A DNA stretch of 64,000 bases from Exiguobacterium sp. s146 (GCF_018618415.1 NZ_JACSMA010000002.1:248001-312000); one strand, 5' to 3'; shown: positions 25,668 to 36,634, counted from the first letter of the stretch. Notes: a model not told the origin generated them from the sequence alone. Numbers and translations: made by a program.

Positions 25668-26549
25668 CTACTTTCTCGGATGTGTGGCTTGATAGACCGC
25701 TCGCAAACGTTCTGTCGAGACATGGGTGTAACGCCCCGTCGTCGAAAGCGACTCGTGACCGAGCAACTCTTGGACGGCACGGAGGTCGGCCCCGCGCTCG
25801 AGCAGGTCCGTCGCAAAACTGTGACGGAGCGAGTGAGGCGTCAACGGCTTATGCAGGCCGCCTTGCTTTCTCAGACGCTTCATGACGTAGCGAATTTGGT
25901 CTGTTGTCACTCGATTCCCTTTTTGACTGAGGAATAATGCCGTTTCTTGGGGAGAAGCGCACGTTTGGCGCGCGTCAAGATAACGACCGAGCGCCTCGAT
26001 GGCGAACTGCCCGATTGGAATGTAGCGTTCTTTCTTCCCTTTCCCGACGACATGCACGAAGGCGAGTTCCGCATCGTAAGACGACACGTCCATCCCGCAC
26101 AATTCGGCGACGCGCATGCCCGTCCCGTACAACATCTCGACGATGGCGACATCACGGGCCCGCAGGAACGGGTCATCTTGTCCGTCCGCGGTCGCGATGA
26201 GCTGTTCGACCTCGCTCGGCACGGCGAACGTCGGAAGCGACTTGCGCCGCTTCGGGGACGTCAGGCCATGGAACAGTGGCTCGCCCCCCGTCTCACGTGC
26301 CACAAATTTCCCGAATTGCTTGAGGCACGATACTTTTTGGGCGACCGTCGTCGTGGCGCTATCGGTCTCATAAAGAGCATATAAATAACGCCGCGCCGAC
26401 TGCACATCATACGGATCTTGATGTGTCAATTGGCAATAAGCGGCGTACTGGTCGAGCGTCTGCTCGTAAGAGCGTTTCGTATGGGGAGACAGTCGGCGTT
26501 CGACTTGGCAATAGCGCAAAAATGACTGTTGATCGTCACCGAATCCCAT
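25668..26549 (-). CDS. xerC: Tyrosine recombinase XerC (CodV)
   Basis: XerC works with XerD to resolve chromosome dimers at dif. The 293 aa protein has an N-terminal SAM-like core-binding domain (about 8-90) and the catalytic domain with R146 (GTGMRVAEL), Lys in the [10 protein letters not shown] hairpin (about 170-173), H239 and R242 (HSLRH), H265 (GHES) and nucleophile Y274 (TGRYTHV). It is a chromosomal housekeeping copy, not an integrase of a mobile element: it heads the xerC-hslV-hslU-codY operon, as in other Bacillales. An extended -10 promoter lies 56 bp upstream of its start. Confidence 0.95.
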   Translation of the reverse strand: MGFGDDQQSFLRYCQVERRLSPHTKRSYEQTLDQYAAYCQLTHQDPYDVQSARRYLYALYETDSATTTVAQKVSCLKQFGKFVARETGGEPLFHGLTSPKRRKSLPTFAVPSEVEQLIATADGQDDPFLRARDVAIVEMLYGTGMRVAELCGMDVSSYDAELAFVHVVGKGKKERYIPIGQFAIEALGRYLDARQTCASPQETALFLSQKGNRVTTDQIRYVMKRLRKQGGLHKPLTPHSLRHSFATDLLERGADLRAVQELLGHESLSTTGRYTHVSTERLRAVYQATHPRK

Positions 26550-26604
26550 TCTCTCGCCCCCTCATTTTCAGCTTAAAAACGCATGTTCCCGTCAAATCGA
26601 AATT

Positions 26605-26633
26605 AGCATAGCACACACCGTCAGAGGTGACAA
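26605..26633 (-). promoter_or_regulatory. Sigma-A promoter of xerC-hslV-hslU-codY
   Basis: On the minus strand TTGTCA (26633-26628) and TATGCT (26610-26605) are 17 nt apart, and TGC directly before the -10 makes it an extended -10 element. It lies just upstream of xerC and downstream of the trmFO terminator. Confidence 0.75.
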
Positions 26634-26646
26634 TAGATAGCCCTTC

Positions 26647-26661
26647 AATAATCTGAAAATT
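26647..26661 (+). promoter_or_regulatory. Candidate CodY box upstream of the xerC-hslVU-codY promoter
   Basis: AATAATCTGAAAATT matches the 15-base CodY consensus AATTTTCWGAAAATT at 13 positions. A second, weaker match (11 of 15, 26658-26672) overlaps it by 4 bases. The box ends 14 bp upstream of the -35 of the promoter of codY's own operon, suggesting autoregulation. Confidence 0.6.
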
Positions 26662-26704
26662 TTCAAAGTGTTGTACAAATTACACAATTGAAATTTAAAT
26701 TCAC

Positions 26705-26733
26705 AAAAAAGGAGCCAAAAAATGGCTCCTTTC
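26705..26733 (-). terminator. Intrinsic terminator after trmFO
   Basis: Minus strand AAAGGAGCC, loop ATTTTTT, GGCTCC followed by TTTTTTG immediately after the trmFO stop. It isolates the xerC-codY operon from topA-trmFO. Confidence 0.88.
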
Positions 26734-26735
26734 CC

Positions 26736-28043
26736 TTAAATCTCTTTATATTGCTGAATCGTTTCAAGGGCACGGTTGGCGTAACGCTCGTACCGTTCTT
26801 GCTTCTTCATCTTCTTCGGTGCATCCTCGAGAGACGGCACGAGACCGAAGTTTGCGTTCATCGGTTGGAAGTGCTTGCCGTCCGTCGTCGTAATATAGTG
26901 CGCCATCGAACCGAGCATCGTCTCACGTGGCAAGACGACGAGTTCTTCCCCGGCAATCAATTTCGCTGCGTTAATCCCAGCGAGAAGACCTGACGCCGCC
27001 GACTCGACGTACCCTTCCACACCGGTCATCTGACCGGCGAAGAACAACGTGTCGCGTGTCCGCGCCTGATACGTTGGCTTCAACAGGCTCGGCGAGTTGA
27101 TGAACGTGTTCCGGTGCATGACACCGTAGCGCACGATCTCCGCGTTCTCGAGACCCGGGATGAGTTGAAGGATTCGTTTCTGTTCGCCCCATTTGAGGTG
27201 GGTCTGGAAACCGACCAAGTTGAAGAGCGTGCCGGCCGAGTTATCTTGCCGTAATTGCACGACCGCGTGCGGACGTTTGCCCGTCTTCGGATCTTCGAGG
27301 CCGACCGGTTTCATCGGTCCGAATAAGAGCGTCTTCTTGCCGCGTTGGGCGAGGACTTCGAACGGCATGCAACCTTCGAAGTAAATCTCTTTCTCGAACT
27401 CTTTGAGTGGAACGACTTCTGCTTTGACGAGCTCGTCGTAGAACACGTCGAACTCTTCTTCCGTCATCGGACAGTTGAGGTACGCTGCCTCACCTTTGTC
27501 GTAACGTGATTTCAAATAGACCTTGTCCCGGTCGATCGTCTCGCCATCCAAAATCGGCGCCGCGGCGTCGTAGAAGTAAAGGTAATCTTCCCCTGTGAAC
27601 GCTTTGAGCGAAGCCGAGAGGTCCGGTGACGTGAGCGGACCGGTTGCCATGATGACGATCCCGTCCGGAATCGCCGTGATCTCTTCATTGTGCACGGTCA
27701 CGTTCGGGTGGTTCTTCAACGTGTCCGTCACGAATCCGGCGAAATCATGACGGTCGACGGCGAGCGCGCCACCGGCCGGTACACTTGCCGTGTCGGCCGC
27801 TTTCAAGATGAGCGAGTCGAGCGTGCGCATCTCTTCTTTCAAGACGCCGACCGCGTTTTGGAGCCCGTTCGCTCGTAGCGAGTTCGAGCAGACCAGTTCA
27901 GCGAATTGGTCCGTATGGTGTGCCGGTGTCTTTCGGACCGGTCTCATTTCATACAAATCGACTTGAATTCCGCGTTTCGCGAGTTGCCAAGCCGCCTCGG
28001 AGCCGGCGAGGCCCGCTCCGATCACAGTTACACGTTGCTGCAA
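26736..28043 (-). CDS. trmFO: Folate-dependent tRNA m5U54 methyltransferase TrmFO (Gid)
   Basis: TrmFO makes 5-methyluridine at position 54 of the tRNA T loop using methylene-tetrahydrofolate and FAD. The N-terminal dinucleotide-binding motif [12 protein letters not shown] is at residues 6-17, followed by the family segment [25 protein letters not shown] and the C-terminal [24 protein letters not shown], which belongs to the GidA family FAD site. I start at TTG 28043 ([11 protein letters not shown], 435 aa), because AGAGGAGG lies 7 nt upstream and the length then equals that of B. subtilis TrmFO; a longer frame reaches 28094 inside topA. It begins 2 bp after topA. Confidence 0.95.
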   Translation of the reverse strand: MQQRVTVIGAGLAGSEAAWQLAKRGIQVDLYEMRPVRKTPAHHTDQFAELVCSNSLRANGLQNAVGVLKEEMRTLDSLILKAADTASVPAGGALAVDRHDFAGFVTDTLKNHPNVTVHNEEITAIPDGIVIMATGPLTSPDLSASLKAFTGEDYLYFYDAAAPILDGETIDRDKVYLKSRYDKGEAAYLNCPMTEEEFDVFYDELVKAEVVPLKEFEKEIYFEGCMPFEVLAQRGKKTLLFGPMKPVGLEDPKTGKRPHAVVQLRQDNSAGTLFNLVGFQTHLKWGEQKRILQLIPGLENAEIVRYGVMHRNTFINSPSLLKPTYQARTRDTLFFAGQMTGVEGYVESAASGLLAGINAAKLIAGEELVVLPRETMLGSMAHYITTTDGKHFQPMNANFGLVPSLEDAPKKMKKQERYERYANRALETIQQYKEI

Positions 28044-28045
28044 AG

Positions 28046-30142
<2,097 letters not shown>

Positions 30143-30207
30143 ACATCTGCTCCCCTTTTAGAGGTCATTTAAATCCCTACCATAATATTCATGTTGTCGA
30201 TGGTTTG

Positions 30208-30999
30208 TCAACGTCCAATCCTTGAACAGGTTAGAATTTGATCGGCAGTCGTCAATGGAATCGCCCCGTCTTCAATCAATTGATTCGGACCGGCCGCGAG
30301 CGGATCGAGCGGGCTTCCTGGCACCGCGAACACCGTCTTTCCTTGCTCGAGGGCGTGTCCGACCGTGTTCATCGTCCCGCTCTTTTGACGGGCCTGAATG
30401 ACGACGAGCCGATCGGCAAGTCCGCTGACAAGACGATTTCGTTCTAAAAATTGAAATTTTTTTACAGGTGTTTCCGGTGTGTATTCCGTGAGCAGTAACC
30501 CGTGTCGCGAAATCCGCTCGAACAAGGGCACATGCACTTGTGGATATAAGTGCGAAAAGCCCGCTCCGAGGATGGCGATGGTCGGCCGGTCATGATCGAG
30601 CGCTAGCTCATGGACGAGACCGTCGATGCCGAGCGCCCCACCCGAGACGGAAACAGTTTCTTCTATTAAAGGACGGAAATGTTCGACGAGCCGACGGCTG
30701 ATGCGATTCAATTCACGGCTTCCGACCAATGCGGTCGTTTGTTGATGTAGTACCTCTAAATCGCCTCGATAAAACAAACAATACGGCGGATTCGGGATTT
30801 GGAGCAGCGCGGACGGGAACGAATCGTCCTCCCATGTCAGAAAGCGGTCGTACGTGACCGTGGAACGAAGCGCCCGTTCAGCCTTACTTCGGACGCTCGG
30901 ATGGAACTGGTGCATGTTCACATGCGGGTGAGACAAGTAATGATGGACGAACTCGACCGGCACCCGTTCGGCTGCGAATCGAGCGATTGTTTGATTCAT
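30208..30999 (-). CDS. dprA: DNA processing protein DprA (Smf)
   Basis: DprA loads RecA onto incoming single-stranded DNA during natural transformation. The 263 aa protein has a shortened N-terminal SAM-like region followed by the Rossmann fold with LVGSRELNRISRRLVEHF, the SVSGGALGIDGLVHELAL motif, AILGAGFSHLYPQVHVPLFERI and the DxIx-like VFAVPGSPLDPLAAGPNQLIEDGA. No C-terminal winged helix is present. I chose the ATG at 30999 with AGAGG at 8 nt; a GTG at 31008 would overlap that site. It lies between sucD and topA as in B. subtilis. Presence of dprA alone does not prove competence. Confidence 0.93.
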   Translation of the reverse strand: MNQTIARFAAERVPVEFVHHYLSHPHVNMHQFHPSVRSKAERALRSTVTYDRFLTWEDDSFPSALLQIPNPPYCLFYRGDLEVLHQQTTALVGSRELNRISRRLVEHFRPLIEETVSVSGGALGIDGLVHELALDHDRPTIAILGAGFSHLYPQVHVPLFERISRHGLLLTEYTPETPVKKFQFLERNRLVSGLADRLVVIQARQKSGTMNTVGHALEQGKTVFAVPGSPLDPLAAGPNQLIEDGAIPLTTADQILTCSRIGR

Positions 31000-31012
31000 C
31001 ACAATCACCTCT

Positions 31013-31044
31013 AAAAAAATGAGGGATGCCGCGCATCCCTCATT
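31013..31044 (-). terminator. Intrinsic terminator after sucD
   Basis: Minus strand AATGAGGGATGC, a 3 nt loop, GCATCCCTCATT followed by T residues, a 12 bp near-perfect stem. It ends the sucC-sucD transcript before dprA. Confidence 0.9.
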
Positions 31045-31053
31045 CCGAATGGT

Positions 31054-31971
31054 TTACGTTGTCGGTTGACCCGTCACGCAAGCTTCATACAAACCTTGTT
31101 GTTTCAACACACGGATGAGTGTCTCTCCGATAACTGCAGGCGTCTCGGCGACTTCAATCCCATTGGCGTTCAACGTCTTGATTTTTTCAGCGGCCGTACC
31201 TTTTCCGCCTGAGATGATAGCACCGGCATGGCCCATCCGCTTGCCTTCAGGGGCTGTTTGACCACCGATGAAACCGATGACCGGTTTCGTCATGTTCGCT
31301 TTCACCCATTCAGCAGCCTCTTCTTCAGCCGTCCCACCGATTTCACCGATCATGATGACCGCTTTCGTGTCCTCGTCTTCATTGAACGCTTGGAGCGTGT
31401 CGATGAAGTTCGTGCCGTTGACCGGGTCTCCCCCGATTCCGACAGCTGTCGATTGTCCGATTCCGGCAGTCGTCAACTGATGAACTGCCTCATACGTGAG
31501 CGTCCCTGAACGTGAGACGATGCCGACGTGGCCTTTCGTATGGATATAGCCTGGCATGATGCCAAGTTTCGCTTCTCCTGGCGTGATGATTCCTGGACAG
31601 TTCGGTCCGATGAGACGGGCCGGTTTGTCCTCGAGGTAACGCTTCACTTGAATCATGTCGATGACCGGGATACCTTCTGTGATACAGATGATCAACTCGA
31701 TGCCGCTATCGGCCGCTTCCATAATCGAATCGGCTGCGAACGCAGGTGGCACGTAGATGATTGACGCGTTCGCGCCAGTCGCTTCGACAGCCTCGGATAC
31801 CGTGTTGAAGACCGGTACGCCATCAAGGACGGTCGTGCCACCTTTACCAGGTGTCACTCCTCCGACCAATTTCGTGTTATATGCCAGCATCTGTTCGCCG
31901 TGGAACAGACCTTGTTTCCCCGTGATCCCTTGAATGATCACTTTTGTATCTTGATTCGCCCAAATACTCAT
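31054..31971 (-). CDS. sucD: Succinyl-CoA synthetase alpha subunit
   Basis: SucD carries the CoA site and the phosphohistidine of succinyl-CoA synthetase, the substrate-level phosphorylation step of the TCA cycle. The 305 aa sequence has the CoA-binding Rossmann motif ([15 protein letters not shown], about 15-29), [15 protein letters not shown] (153-167) and the active-site H248 in [17 protein letters not shown]. Length is normal. It follows sucC by 12 bp and ends at a strong terminator, making a two-gene operon. A cre site overlaps the sucC promoter, so glucose repression is likely. Confidence 0.97.
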   Translation of the reverse strand: MSIWANQDTKVIIQGITGKQGLFHGEQMLAYNTKLVGGVTPGKGGTTVLDGVPVFNTVSEAVEATGANASIIYVPPAFAADSIMEAADSGIELIICITEGIPVIDMIQVKRYLEDKPARLIGPNCPGIITPGEAKLGIMPGYIHTKGHVGIVSRSGTLTYEAVHQLTTAGIGQSTAVGIGGDPVNGTNFIDTLQAFNEDEDTKAVIMIGEIGGTAEEEAAEWVKANMTKPVIGFIGGQTAPEGKRMGHAGAIISGGKGTAAEKIKTLNANGIEVAETPAVIGETLIRVLKQQGLYEACVTGQPTT

Positions 31972-31983
31972 GTCGTTTCCCCC

Positions 31984-33144
31984 TTATCGAACGAGTGCCG
32001 CGATTTTTTCTGCACCGTCAGCCATCGAGCTCGCCGAAGTGATCGCAAGTCCAGATTCATCAAGAATGCGTCGTCCCGCATCCACGTTTGTACCTTCTAA
32101 CCGAACGACGAGTGGCAAATCGAGACCGATTTCTTTCGTCGCCGCGACGATACCTTCAGCGATGATGTCACACTTCATGATGCCACCAAAGATGTTCACG
32201 AAGATTCCTTTGACTTGGTCGTCTGACAAAATCAATTTGAACGCTTCCGTTACTTTTTCTTTCGTTGCACCGCCGCCTACATCGAGGAAGTTAGCGGGTT
32301 CGGCGCCATAATGCTTGATGATATCCATCGTCGCCATGGCCAGCCCGGCACCGTTAACGAGGCAACCGATGTTGCCGTCGAGCGCGATATAGCTGAGGTC
32401 GTGTTTTGACGCCTCGACTTCACGCGGATCTTCTTCTGTCGTGTCGCGCAGGTCGACGATGTCTTTATGACGATAAAGCGCGTTGCTGTCGAAGTTGAGC
32501 TTCGCATCGAGTGCGATGACGTTGCCGTCTTTCGTCGTGACGAGCGGGTTGATTTCCGCGATCGTGCAATCTGTCTCGACGTACACTTTATACAATTTCA
32601 TGACCATGTCGCTGAATTTGTTGACGAGCTTGGTCGGCACTTCCATCTTGAAGGCGAGACGGCGTGCTTGGAACGGGCGGAGTCCGACGACTGGGTCGAC
32701 GACTTCTTTATGAATCTTTTCAGGTGTATGTTCAGCGACTTCCTCGATGTCCATACCACCTTCTGATGAACCCATGATGACAATTCGGCCGATCGAACGG
32801 TCAAGCACGAGTCCTAAGTAAAATTCTTGGTCAATCGCAGAGCCTTCTTCAATGTAAAGGCGTTGCACGACTTTCCCTTCTGGTCCAGTCTGGTGCGTGA
32901 CGAGCGTCTTGCCGAGAATCTCTGACGCGTACTGTTTGACTTCTTCATCTGACTTCGCAAGTTTGACACCGCCGGCTTTCCCGCGGCCCCCTGCGTGAAT
33001 CTGGGCTTTGACAACTTTTAGTTCACCGTCTAGCTTGGCAGCGGCTGAAACTGCTTCTTCAACCGTGAACGCTGGATAGCCCGTAGGTACGGCCACTCCA
33101 AACGCCCGAAGCAATTCTTTCGCCTGATACTCATGGATATTCAT
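31984..33144 (-). CDS. sucC: Succinyl-CoA synthetase beta subunit
   Basis: SucC is the nucleotide-binding subunit of succinyl-CoA synthetase. The 386 aa sequence starts [22 protein letters not shown], the typical family start, then an ATP-grasp domain ([20 protein letters not shown] at about 44-63; [23 protein letters not shown] near 197-219) and a C-terminal flavodoxin-like domain ([20 protein letters not shown]). Translation starts at 33144 with GGGGG at 6 nt. It is transcribed with sucD from a promoter at 33184-33213 that contains a cre site. Confidence 0.97.
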   Translation of the reverse strand: MNIHEYQAKELLRAFGVAVPTGYPAFTVEEAVSAAAKLDGELKVVKAQIHAGGRGKAGGVKLAKSDEEVKQYASEILGKTLVTHQTGPEGKVVQRLYIEEGSAIDQEFYLGLVLDRSIGRIVIMGSSEGGMDIEEVAEHTPEKIHKEVVDPVVGLRPFQARRLAFKMEVPTKLVNKFSDMVMKLYKVYVETDCTIAEINPLVTTKDGNVIALDAKLNFDSNALYRHKDIVDLRDTTEEDPREVEASKHDLSYIALDGNIGCLVNGAGLAMATMDIIKHYGAEPANFLDVGGGATKEKVTEAFKLILSDDQVKGIFVNIFGGIMKCDIIAEGIVAATKEIGLDLPLVVRLEGTNVDAGRRILDESGLAITSASSMADGAEKIAALVR

Positions 33145-33183
33145 TTCGTTTCCCCCTTAGTCCCCTTTAATATCGGCACGTCT

Positions 33184-33213
33184 ATTGTAACGAAAAACTG
33201 AAAGCGCTGTCTA
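33184..33213 (-). promoter_or_regulatory. Sigma-A promoter of sucCD
   Basis: Minus strand TAGACA (33213-33208) and TACAAT (33189-33184) are 18 nt apart, each close to consensus, about 40 bp upstream of the sucC start. The -35 is overlapped by a cre site. Confidence 0.7.
33199..33212 (+). promoter_or_regulatory. Candidate cre (CcpA-binding) site overlapping the sucCD -35
   Basis: TGAAAGCGCTGTCT matches the cre consensus TGWAARCGYTWWCW at 13 of 14 positions and is pseudo-palindromic. It overlaps the -35 and the spacer of the sucCD promoter, a position where CcpA would block initiation. Confidence 0.65.
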
Positions 33214-33255
33214 TCGTTCTTGCTTTAAGTTTTCATCTTTTTTTCACATCTACCC

Positions 33256-33525
33256 TTAGACATCTCCGATTTTTCCTTGTTCCATCTGATAAAGAAACAC
33301 GAAAAGCTCGGCGATAACCTGATACAGGTCGTCCGGAATCTGTTCTTCAATCTGCAAGGCAGACAACAGTGACAACAAGGCCGGGTCCTCATGAATCGGC
33401 ACCCCGTTCGCTTGCGCGAGCGCGAGCATGCGCTCGGCGACGAGTCCGCCCCCTTTGGCGACGACACGCGGTGACTCCATTGACTGCTCATACGACAAGG
33501 CGATGGCTTGTTTGCGATCGTTCAT
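33256..33525 (-). CDS. ylqH: FlhB C-terminal domain homologue (YlqH)
   Basis: This 89 aa soluble protein resembles the cytoplasmic C-terminal domain of FlhB and corresponds to B. subtilis YlqH. Recognisable features are AIALSYEQSMESPRVVAKGGGLVAERMLALAQANGVPIHEDPALLSLLSALQIEEQIPDDLYQVIAELFVFLYQ, comparable with FlhB residues after the NPTH site (VVAKGVDRVAFNIRDVAKEHDIPIVENKPLARALYAQMDIGEVVDESFYQAIAEVLAFVYQ). It begins after the NPTH motif would occur, so it cannot self-cleave. It overlaps ylqG by 4 bp, far from the fla operon. Function is unproven; a role in export specificity is inferred. Confidence 0.88.
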   Translation of the reverse strand: MNDRKQAIALSYEQSMESPRVVAKGGGLVAERMLALAQANGVPIHEDPALLSLLSALQIEEQIPDDLYQVIAELFVFLYQMEQGKIGDV

Positions 33526-34373
33526 ACGCGTTGGTCCACCTTTCCGAGCGGGGCGAACGTGTCCGGTACCGGTGCTTCCTGTTTTGGTTCGAACGAGAAG
33601 CGGGACAGTTCATAGCCGCTCGCTTCGAGTGCGCGCCCGAGCAACGGCTCATAGGCGTTGACGAACGGACTCAAGTCATGTTGCTCGTTGAACACTTTAA
33701 CCGATACGTGCCGTTTTTGGACGAGCAAATCGATGCCCGTCTCGCCGTAGGTCGGGGTCTCGAGGAATAGAACGATGCGGGCATGGTCGGAGTCGATGAC
33801 CTCGCCTTTCGGTGCCTCGAGACGGAACCGTACTTGTTCGAACGGTCCTAAATGCGGTATGTGAAATGCTTGAACGACGAACGGCGGGGCTTGGACGGCG
33901 TTGAACGTCTCCTGGGCCCGGACGAACTGTTCGAACTTCGGGTCGCCCTTCGCTTTGAACAGCTCGCCGACGAGCTGTTTCACGTCGGACCCGGCCCCGC
34001 TCTCGAGCAGTTGCCGGCCTTGCGCCTGGAGCGGCTCGGGCGTAGCGAGCGGCTGACGGGCCAGGCGCCCGAGCTCGCTGCCGAGCTGGGCGAGCGGTGA
34101 CCGCGCGACTTGCGCGAGCGCCTCGGCTTGTTGCGGCACGACTTTCAAGACGAGTTTCGGCTCGAGCTCCGTGACGACCATCTTGTACGTCACGTTCTCT
34201 TTGACGTCGGCGTTCACCCCGACCCGGAACATGCCTTGCGGCAGCTGCATGACCGCCTCGCCGCCAGGCAACAGCTGAAGCACCCGGCCGACGACCGTAT
34301 TGCCGACGAGCAGTTGCCGTGAATTTTGTTCGGTGACCTTGAACGGCAGGACGCCTTGGTGATCGATGCGCAT
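33522..34373 (-). CDS. ylqG: YlqG-like protein with a possible FliK-type C-terminal domain
   Basis: A 283 aa protein in the place of B. subtilis ylqG, between rnhB and ylqH. The first 70 residues look beta-rich (VTEQNSRQLLVGNTVVGRVLQLL; QGMFRVGVNADVKENVTYKMVVTEL). The middle is Ala/Leu/Gln-rich and helical. The C-terminal part (HARIVLFLETPTYGETGIDLLVQKRHVSVKVFNEQHDLSPFVNAYEPLLGRALEASGYELSRFSFEP, about 190-262) resembles the Flg_hook domain of FliK by eye. It has no signal peptide or membrane segment. It overlaps ylqH by 4 bp; the pair mirrors FliK and the FlhB C-terminal domain. That function is inference. Confidence 0.75.
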   Translation of the reverse strand: MRIDHQGVLPFKVTEQNSRQLLVGNTVVGRVLQLLPGGEAVMQLPQGMFRVGVNADVKENVTYKMVVTELEPKLVLKVVPQQAEALAQVARSPLAQLGSELGRLARQPLATPEPLQAQGRQLLESGAGSDVKQLVGELFKAKGDPKFEQFVRAQETFNAVQAPPFVVQAFHIPHLGPFEQVRFRLEAPKGEVIDSDHARIVLFLETPTYGETGIDLLVQKRHVSVKVFNEQHDLSPFVNAYEPLLGRALEASGYELSRFSFEPKQEAPVPDTFAPLGKVDQRV

Positions 34374-34384
34374 CGTGTCCCCTC

Positions 34385-35137
34385 CTACATATGTTTAATC
34401 GGCGCGAACGATTTCCGATGAATCGGTGTGATGCCGCGTTCGGCGAGGCCGGTCAAATGGTCTTTCGTGCCATAGCCCGCGTTCCGCTCGAACCCGTAAC
34501 CGGGATAGAGGACGGCATAATCCTCCATCATATTATCACGAACGACTTTGGCGACAACGCTCGCCGCCGCAATCGAGACGCTCCGCGCATCGCCTTTGAT
34601 GAGCGATTGCTGCGGGATGTCGAGGTCGAGCCGCATCGCGTCAATCAACAGCGCTTCGACCGTTCCGAGCTGGCGGACCGCCTCCACCATCGCCAGTTTC
34701 GTCGCCTCATAAATATTGACCTCATCGATCACGTCAGCGTCGACGATCCCGACGCCGACCGTCGCCTCGTCCATGAGGATGCGGTACGCCACTTCCCGCG
34801 CCCGTTTCGACATTTTTTTCGAGTCGTTCAGGCCGGGATGATAAAATCCATCCGGCAAGATGACGGCCGCTGCGACGACAGGACCCGCGAGCGGCCCTCG
34901 CCCGACCTCATCGACGCCGCCGATGAGACTGAACCCTTGGGCCTTCCATTCGTCTTCGAACGCGTGACGGGCCGTATAATCGGCACGGAGGGCATGTTCT
35001 TGAGCGAACTGCCGCTCCCATTGCCGGATGAGCGTCTGGACGCCCGCCCGCGGGTCGTCCTTCAGCTCGTCTCGCACCTGTTCCCACTCTTCATATCGGA
35101 CCGTCTGTAGCCGTTGTTTAATCGCTTGAATCGTCAT
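34385..35137 (-). CDS. rnhB: Ribonuclease HII
   Basis: RNase HII removes ribonucleotides from DNA and RNA in RNA-DNA hybrids. The 250 aa protein has a Bacillus-type N-terminal extension of about 70 residues and the catalytic fold with acidic residues in GGVDEVGRGPLAG (D76 and E77), VDADVIDEVNIYEAT and LLIDAMRLDL. I chose the ATG at 35137, which has AGGAGG at 6 nt; the frame is open up to 35182 but that part lies in the terminator and the rbgA end. It follows rbgA across a small terminator and precedes ylqG by 11 bp. Confidence 0.95.
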   Translation of the reverse strand: MTIQAIKQRLQTVRYEEWEQVRDELKDDPRAGVQTLIRQWERQFAQEHALRADYTARHAFEDEWKAQGFSLIGGVDEVGRGPLAGPVVAAAVILPDGFYHPGLNDSKKMSKRAREVAYRILMDEATVGVGIVDADVIDEVNIYEATKLAMVEAVRQLGTVEALLIDAMRLDLDIPQQSLIKGDARSVSIAAASVVAKVVRDNMMEDYAVLYPGYGFERNAGYGTKDHLTGLAERGITPIHRKSFAPIKHM

Positions 35138-35153
35138 TCCGTTCCTCCTATTC

Positions 35154-35178
35154 AAAAAAGCCCTGTTTGCACAGGACT
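35154..35178 (-). terminator. Small intrinsic terminator between rbgA and rnhB
   Basis: Minus strand AGTCCTG, loop TGCAAA, CAGGGCT followed by five further T, directly after the rbgA stop and just ahead of the rnhB ribosome site. The 7 bp stem contains one G-T pair, so it may allow readthrough. Confidence 0.65.
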
Positions 35179-36039
35179 TCACGCCATGTCATGGTCGGCC
35201 GGCGTCTCGAGGGAGACCCGTCCGATTTTCTCATGACGCAGTTCGTTCAATAGTAATTCGCTCGCTTTCTCGAAATCGACGTAGCCGCCGCTGACGAGTC
35301 CGCGTTTCTTCCCAATCAATTCGAGAAGTTCGACGGCATCTTCCGGCAGTTGGTCGATTTTGAACCGTTCTTTCAACTGTTCCGGATAGCGGGCCGACAG
35401 CTCACGGGCCGTATAGAGCGCGATATCGTCAAGGTTCAAAATATCGTCCTTGATGGCACCGGTCGCCGCCAAGCGATAGCCGACCATCTGGTCCTCGAAC
35501 TTCGGCCACAGAATCCCTGGCGTATCGAGCAGTTCCATCTCGCCGCCTTTCATCTTGATCCATTGCTGGCGTTTCGTGACACCCGGACGGTCGCCGGTGA
35601 TGGCGATATTGCGTCCGGCGAGACGGTTGATGAGCGTCGACTTGCCGACGTTCGGGATGCCGATGATGAGCGCGCGGATTGGGCCGGGATTCCGACCTTT
35701 CTCACGCATGCGGTCATGCTTCTCTTGCATGAGCTTCTCGGCGCCCGACATGAGCTGCTTCAAGCCTTTGCTATGTTTCGCATCGACGGCGACGACCTCG
35801 ATGTCATCGCGTTTCAAGGCGCGGAGCCAAGCGTCGGTGACGACCGGGTCGGCCATATCGGCCTTATTCAAGACGATGAGACGTGGTTTGCCCTCCGTGA
35901 TCTCATCGACCATTGGGTTACGGCTCGATTGTGGAACGCGTGCATCGACGAGTTCGATGACGACATCGATGAGCTTTAACTTTTCTGTTACTTGTCTTCG
36001 TGCCTTGGCCATGTGGCCAGGGAACCATTGAATTGCCAA
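35179..36039 (-). CDS. rbgA: Ribosome biogenesis GTPase RbgA (YlqF)
   Basis: RbgA is a circularly permuted GTPase needed for late assembly of the 50S subunit. The permuted motif order is visible: G4 NKAD at 58-61, then G1 GIPNVGKS at 127-134 and G3 DTPG at 172-175. The N-terminal [16 protein letters not shown] is the family signature, and the C-terminal ANTAR-like helical domain follows from about 200. It is preceded 12 bp upstream by lepB. Length (286 aa) matches B. subtilis RbgA. The position next to rplS and rnhB is conserved. Confidence 0.97.
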   Translation of the reverse strand: MAIQWFPGHMAKARRQVTEKLKLIDVVIELVDARVPQSSRNPMVDEITEGKPRLIVLNKADMADPVVTDAWLRALKRDDIEVVAVDAKHSKGLKQLMSGAEKLMQEKHDRMREKGRNPGPIRALIIGIPNVGKSTLINRLAGRNIAITGDRPGVTKRQQWIKMKGGEMELLDTPGILWPKFEDQMVGYRLAATGAIKDDILNLDDIALYTARELSARYPEQLKERFKIDQLPEDAVELLELIGKKRGLVSGGYVDFEKASELLLNELRHEKIGRVSLETPADHDMA

Positions 36040-36051
36040 ACAAACACCACC

Positions 36052-36594
36052 TTATTCTTGTACGGTCCCGAAATCGCCGAGCGGCCAGAATACGAAGTTC
36101 GTTTTGCCGACGACGTCCTCTTTCGGGACAAAGCCGATTTCACGGCTGTCTTTCGAGTTTTGACGATTGTCACCCATGACGAAGTATGAGCCTTCCGGGA
36201 CGACCGTCTCGCCCGTCACTTGTTCGAGCGTAAAGTTTTCGGTAAGAGGAAAGCCGTTCATCTGTGCCTGGAACTCCTCTAAATACGGTTCTTCGACCGC
36301 CTCACCGTTCAAGTAAAGCGTATCGTCCCGATATTCGAGCGTGTCGCCAGGAATGGCGATGACGCGTTTAATATAATCTTTCGATTCCGTCGCGTGGAAG
36401 ACGATGATATCGCCCCGGTCGAGCTCACCGACGTAGTTCGAGATTTTGCTGACAATCATGCGATCGGCATTTTGGAGCGTCGGCATCATCGACTCTCCTT
36501 CGACGATGACAGGTACAAAGATGAACGTCCGGATCACGAACGCGATGACGAGCGCAACGACGATCGCCTTAAGCCAACTGAACACTTCTTTCAA
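36052..36594 (-). CDS. lepB: Type I signal peptidase
   Basis: The 180 aa protein is a Sip-type signal peptidase that cleaves Sec signal peptides outside the membrane. It has one N-terminal membrane anchor (AIVVALVIAFVIRTFIFVPVIV, about 10-31), the nucleophile S35 in GESMMPTL and the general base K76 in YIKRVIAIPGD, followed by GDNRQNSKDSREIGFV. The single anchor and short length match B. subtilis SipS/SipT rather than Gram-negative LepB. It lies between rplS and rbgA, where B. subtilis has no signal peptidase gene, but some other Firmicutes do. A terminator separates it from rplS. Confidence 0.96.
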   Translation of the reverse strand: MKEVFSWLKAIVVALVIAFVIRTFIFVPVIVEGESMMPTLQNADRMIVSKISNYVGELDRGDIIVFHATESKDYIKRVIAIPGDTLEYRDDTLYLNGEAVEEPYLEEFQAQMNGFPLTENFTLEQVTGETVVPEGSYFVMGDNRQNSKDSREIGFVPKEDVVGKTNFVFWPLGDFGTVQE

Positions 36595-36634
36595 CTTGCC
36601 TCACTCCTCTGTCCGTTTGAACTTATTGTACTAG

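Noticed and set aside
25668-26549. Tyrosine recombinase as a sign of a mobile element
   Set aside because: It is the housekeeping xerC in the conserved xerC-hslVU-codY operon; no att repeats, cargo or other phage genes are near.
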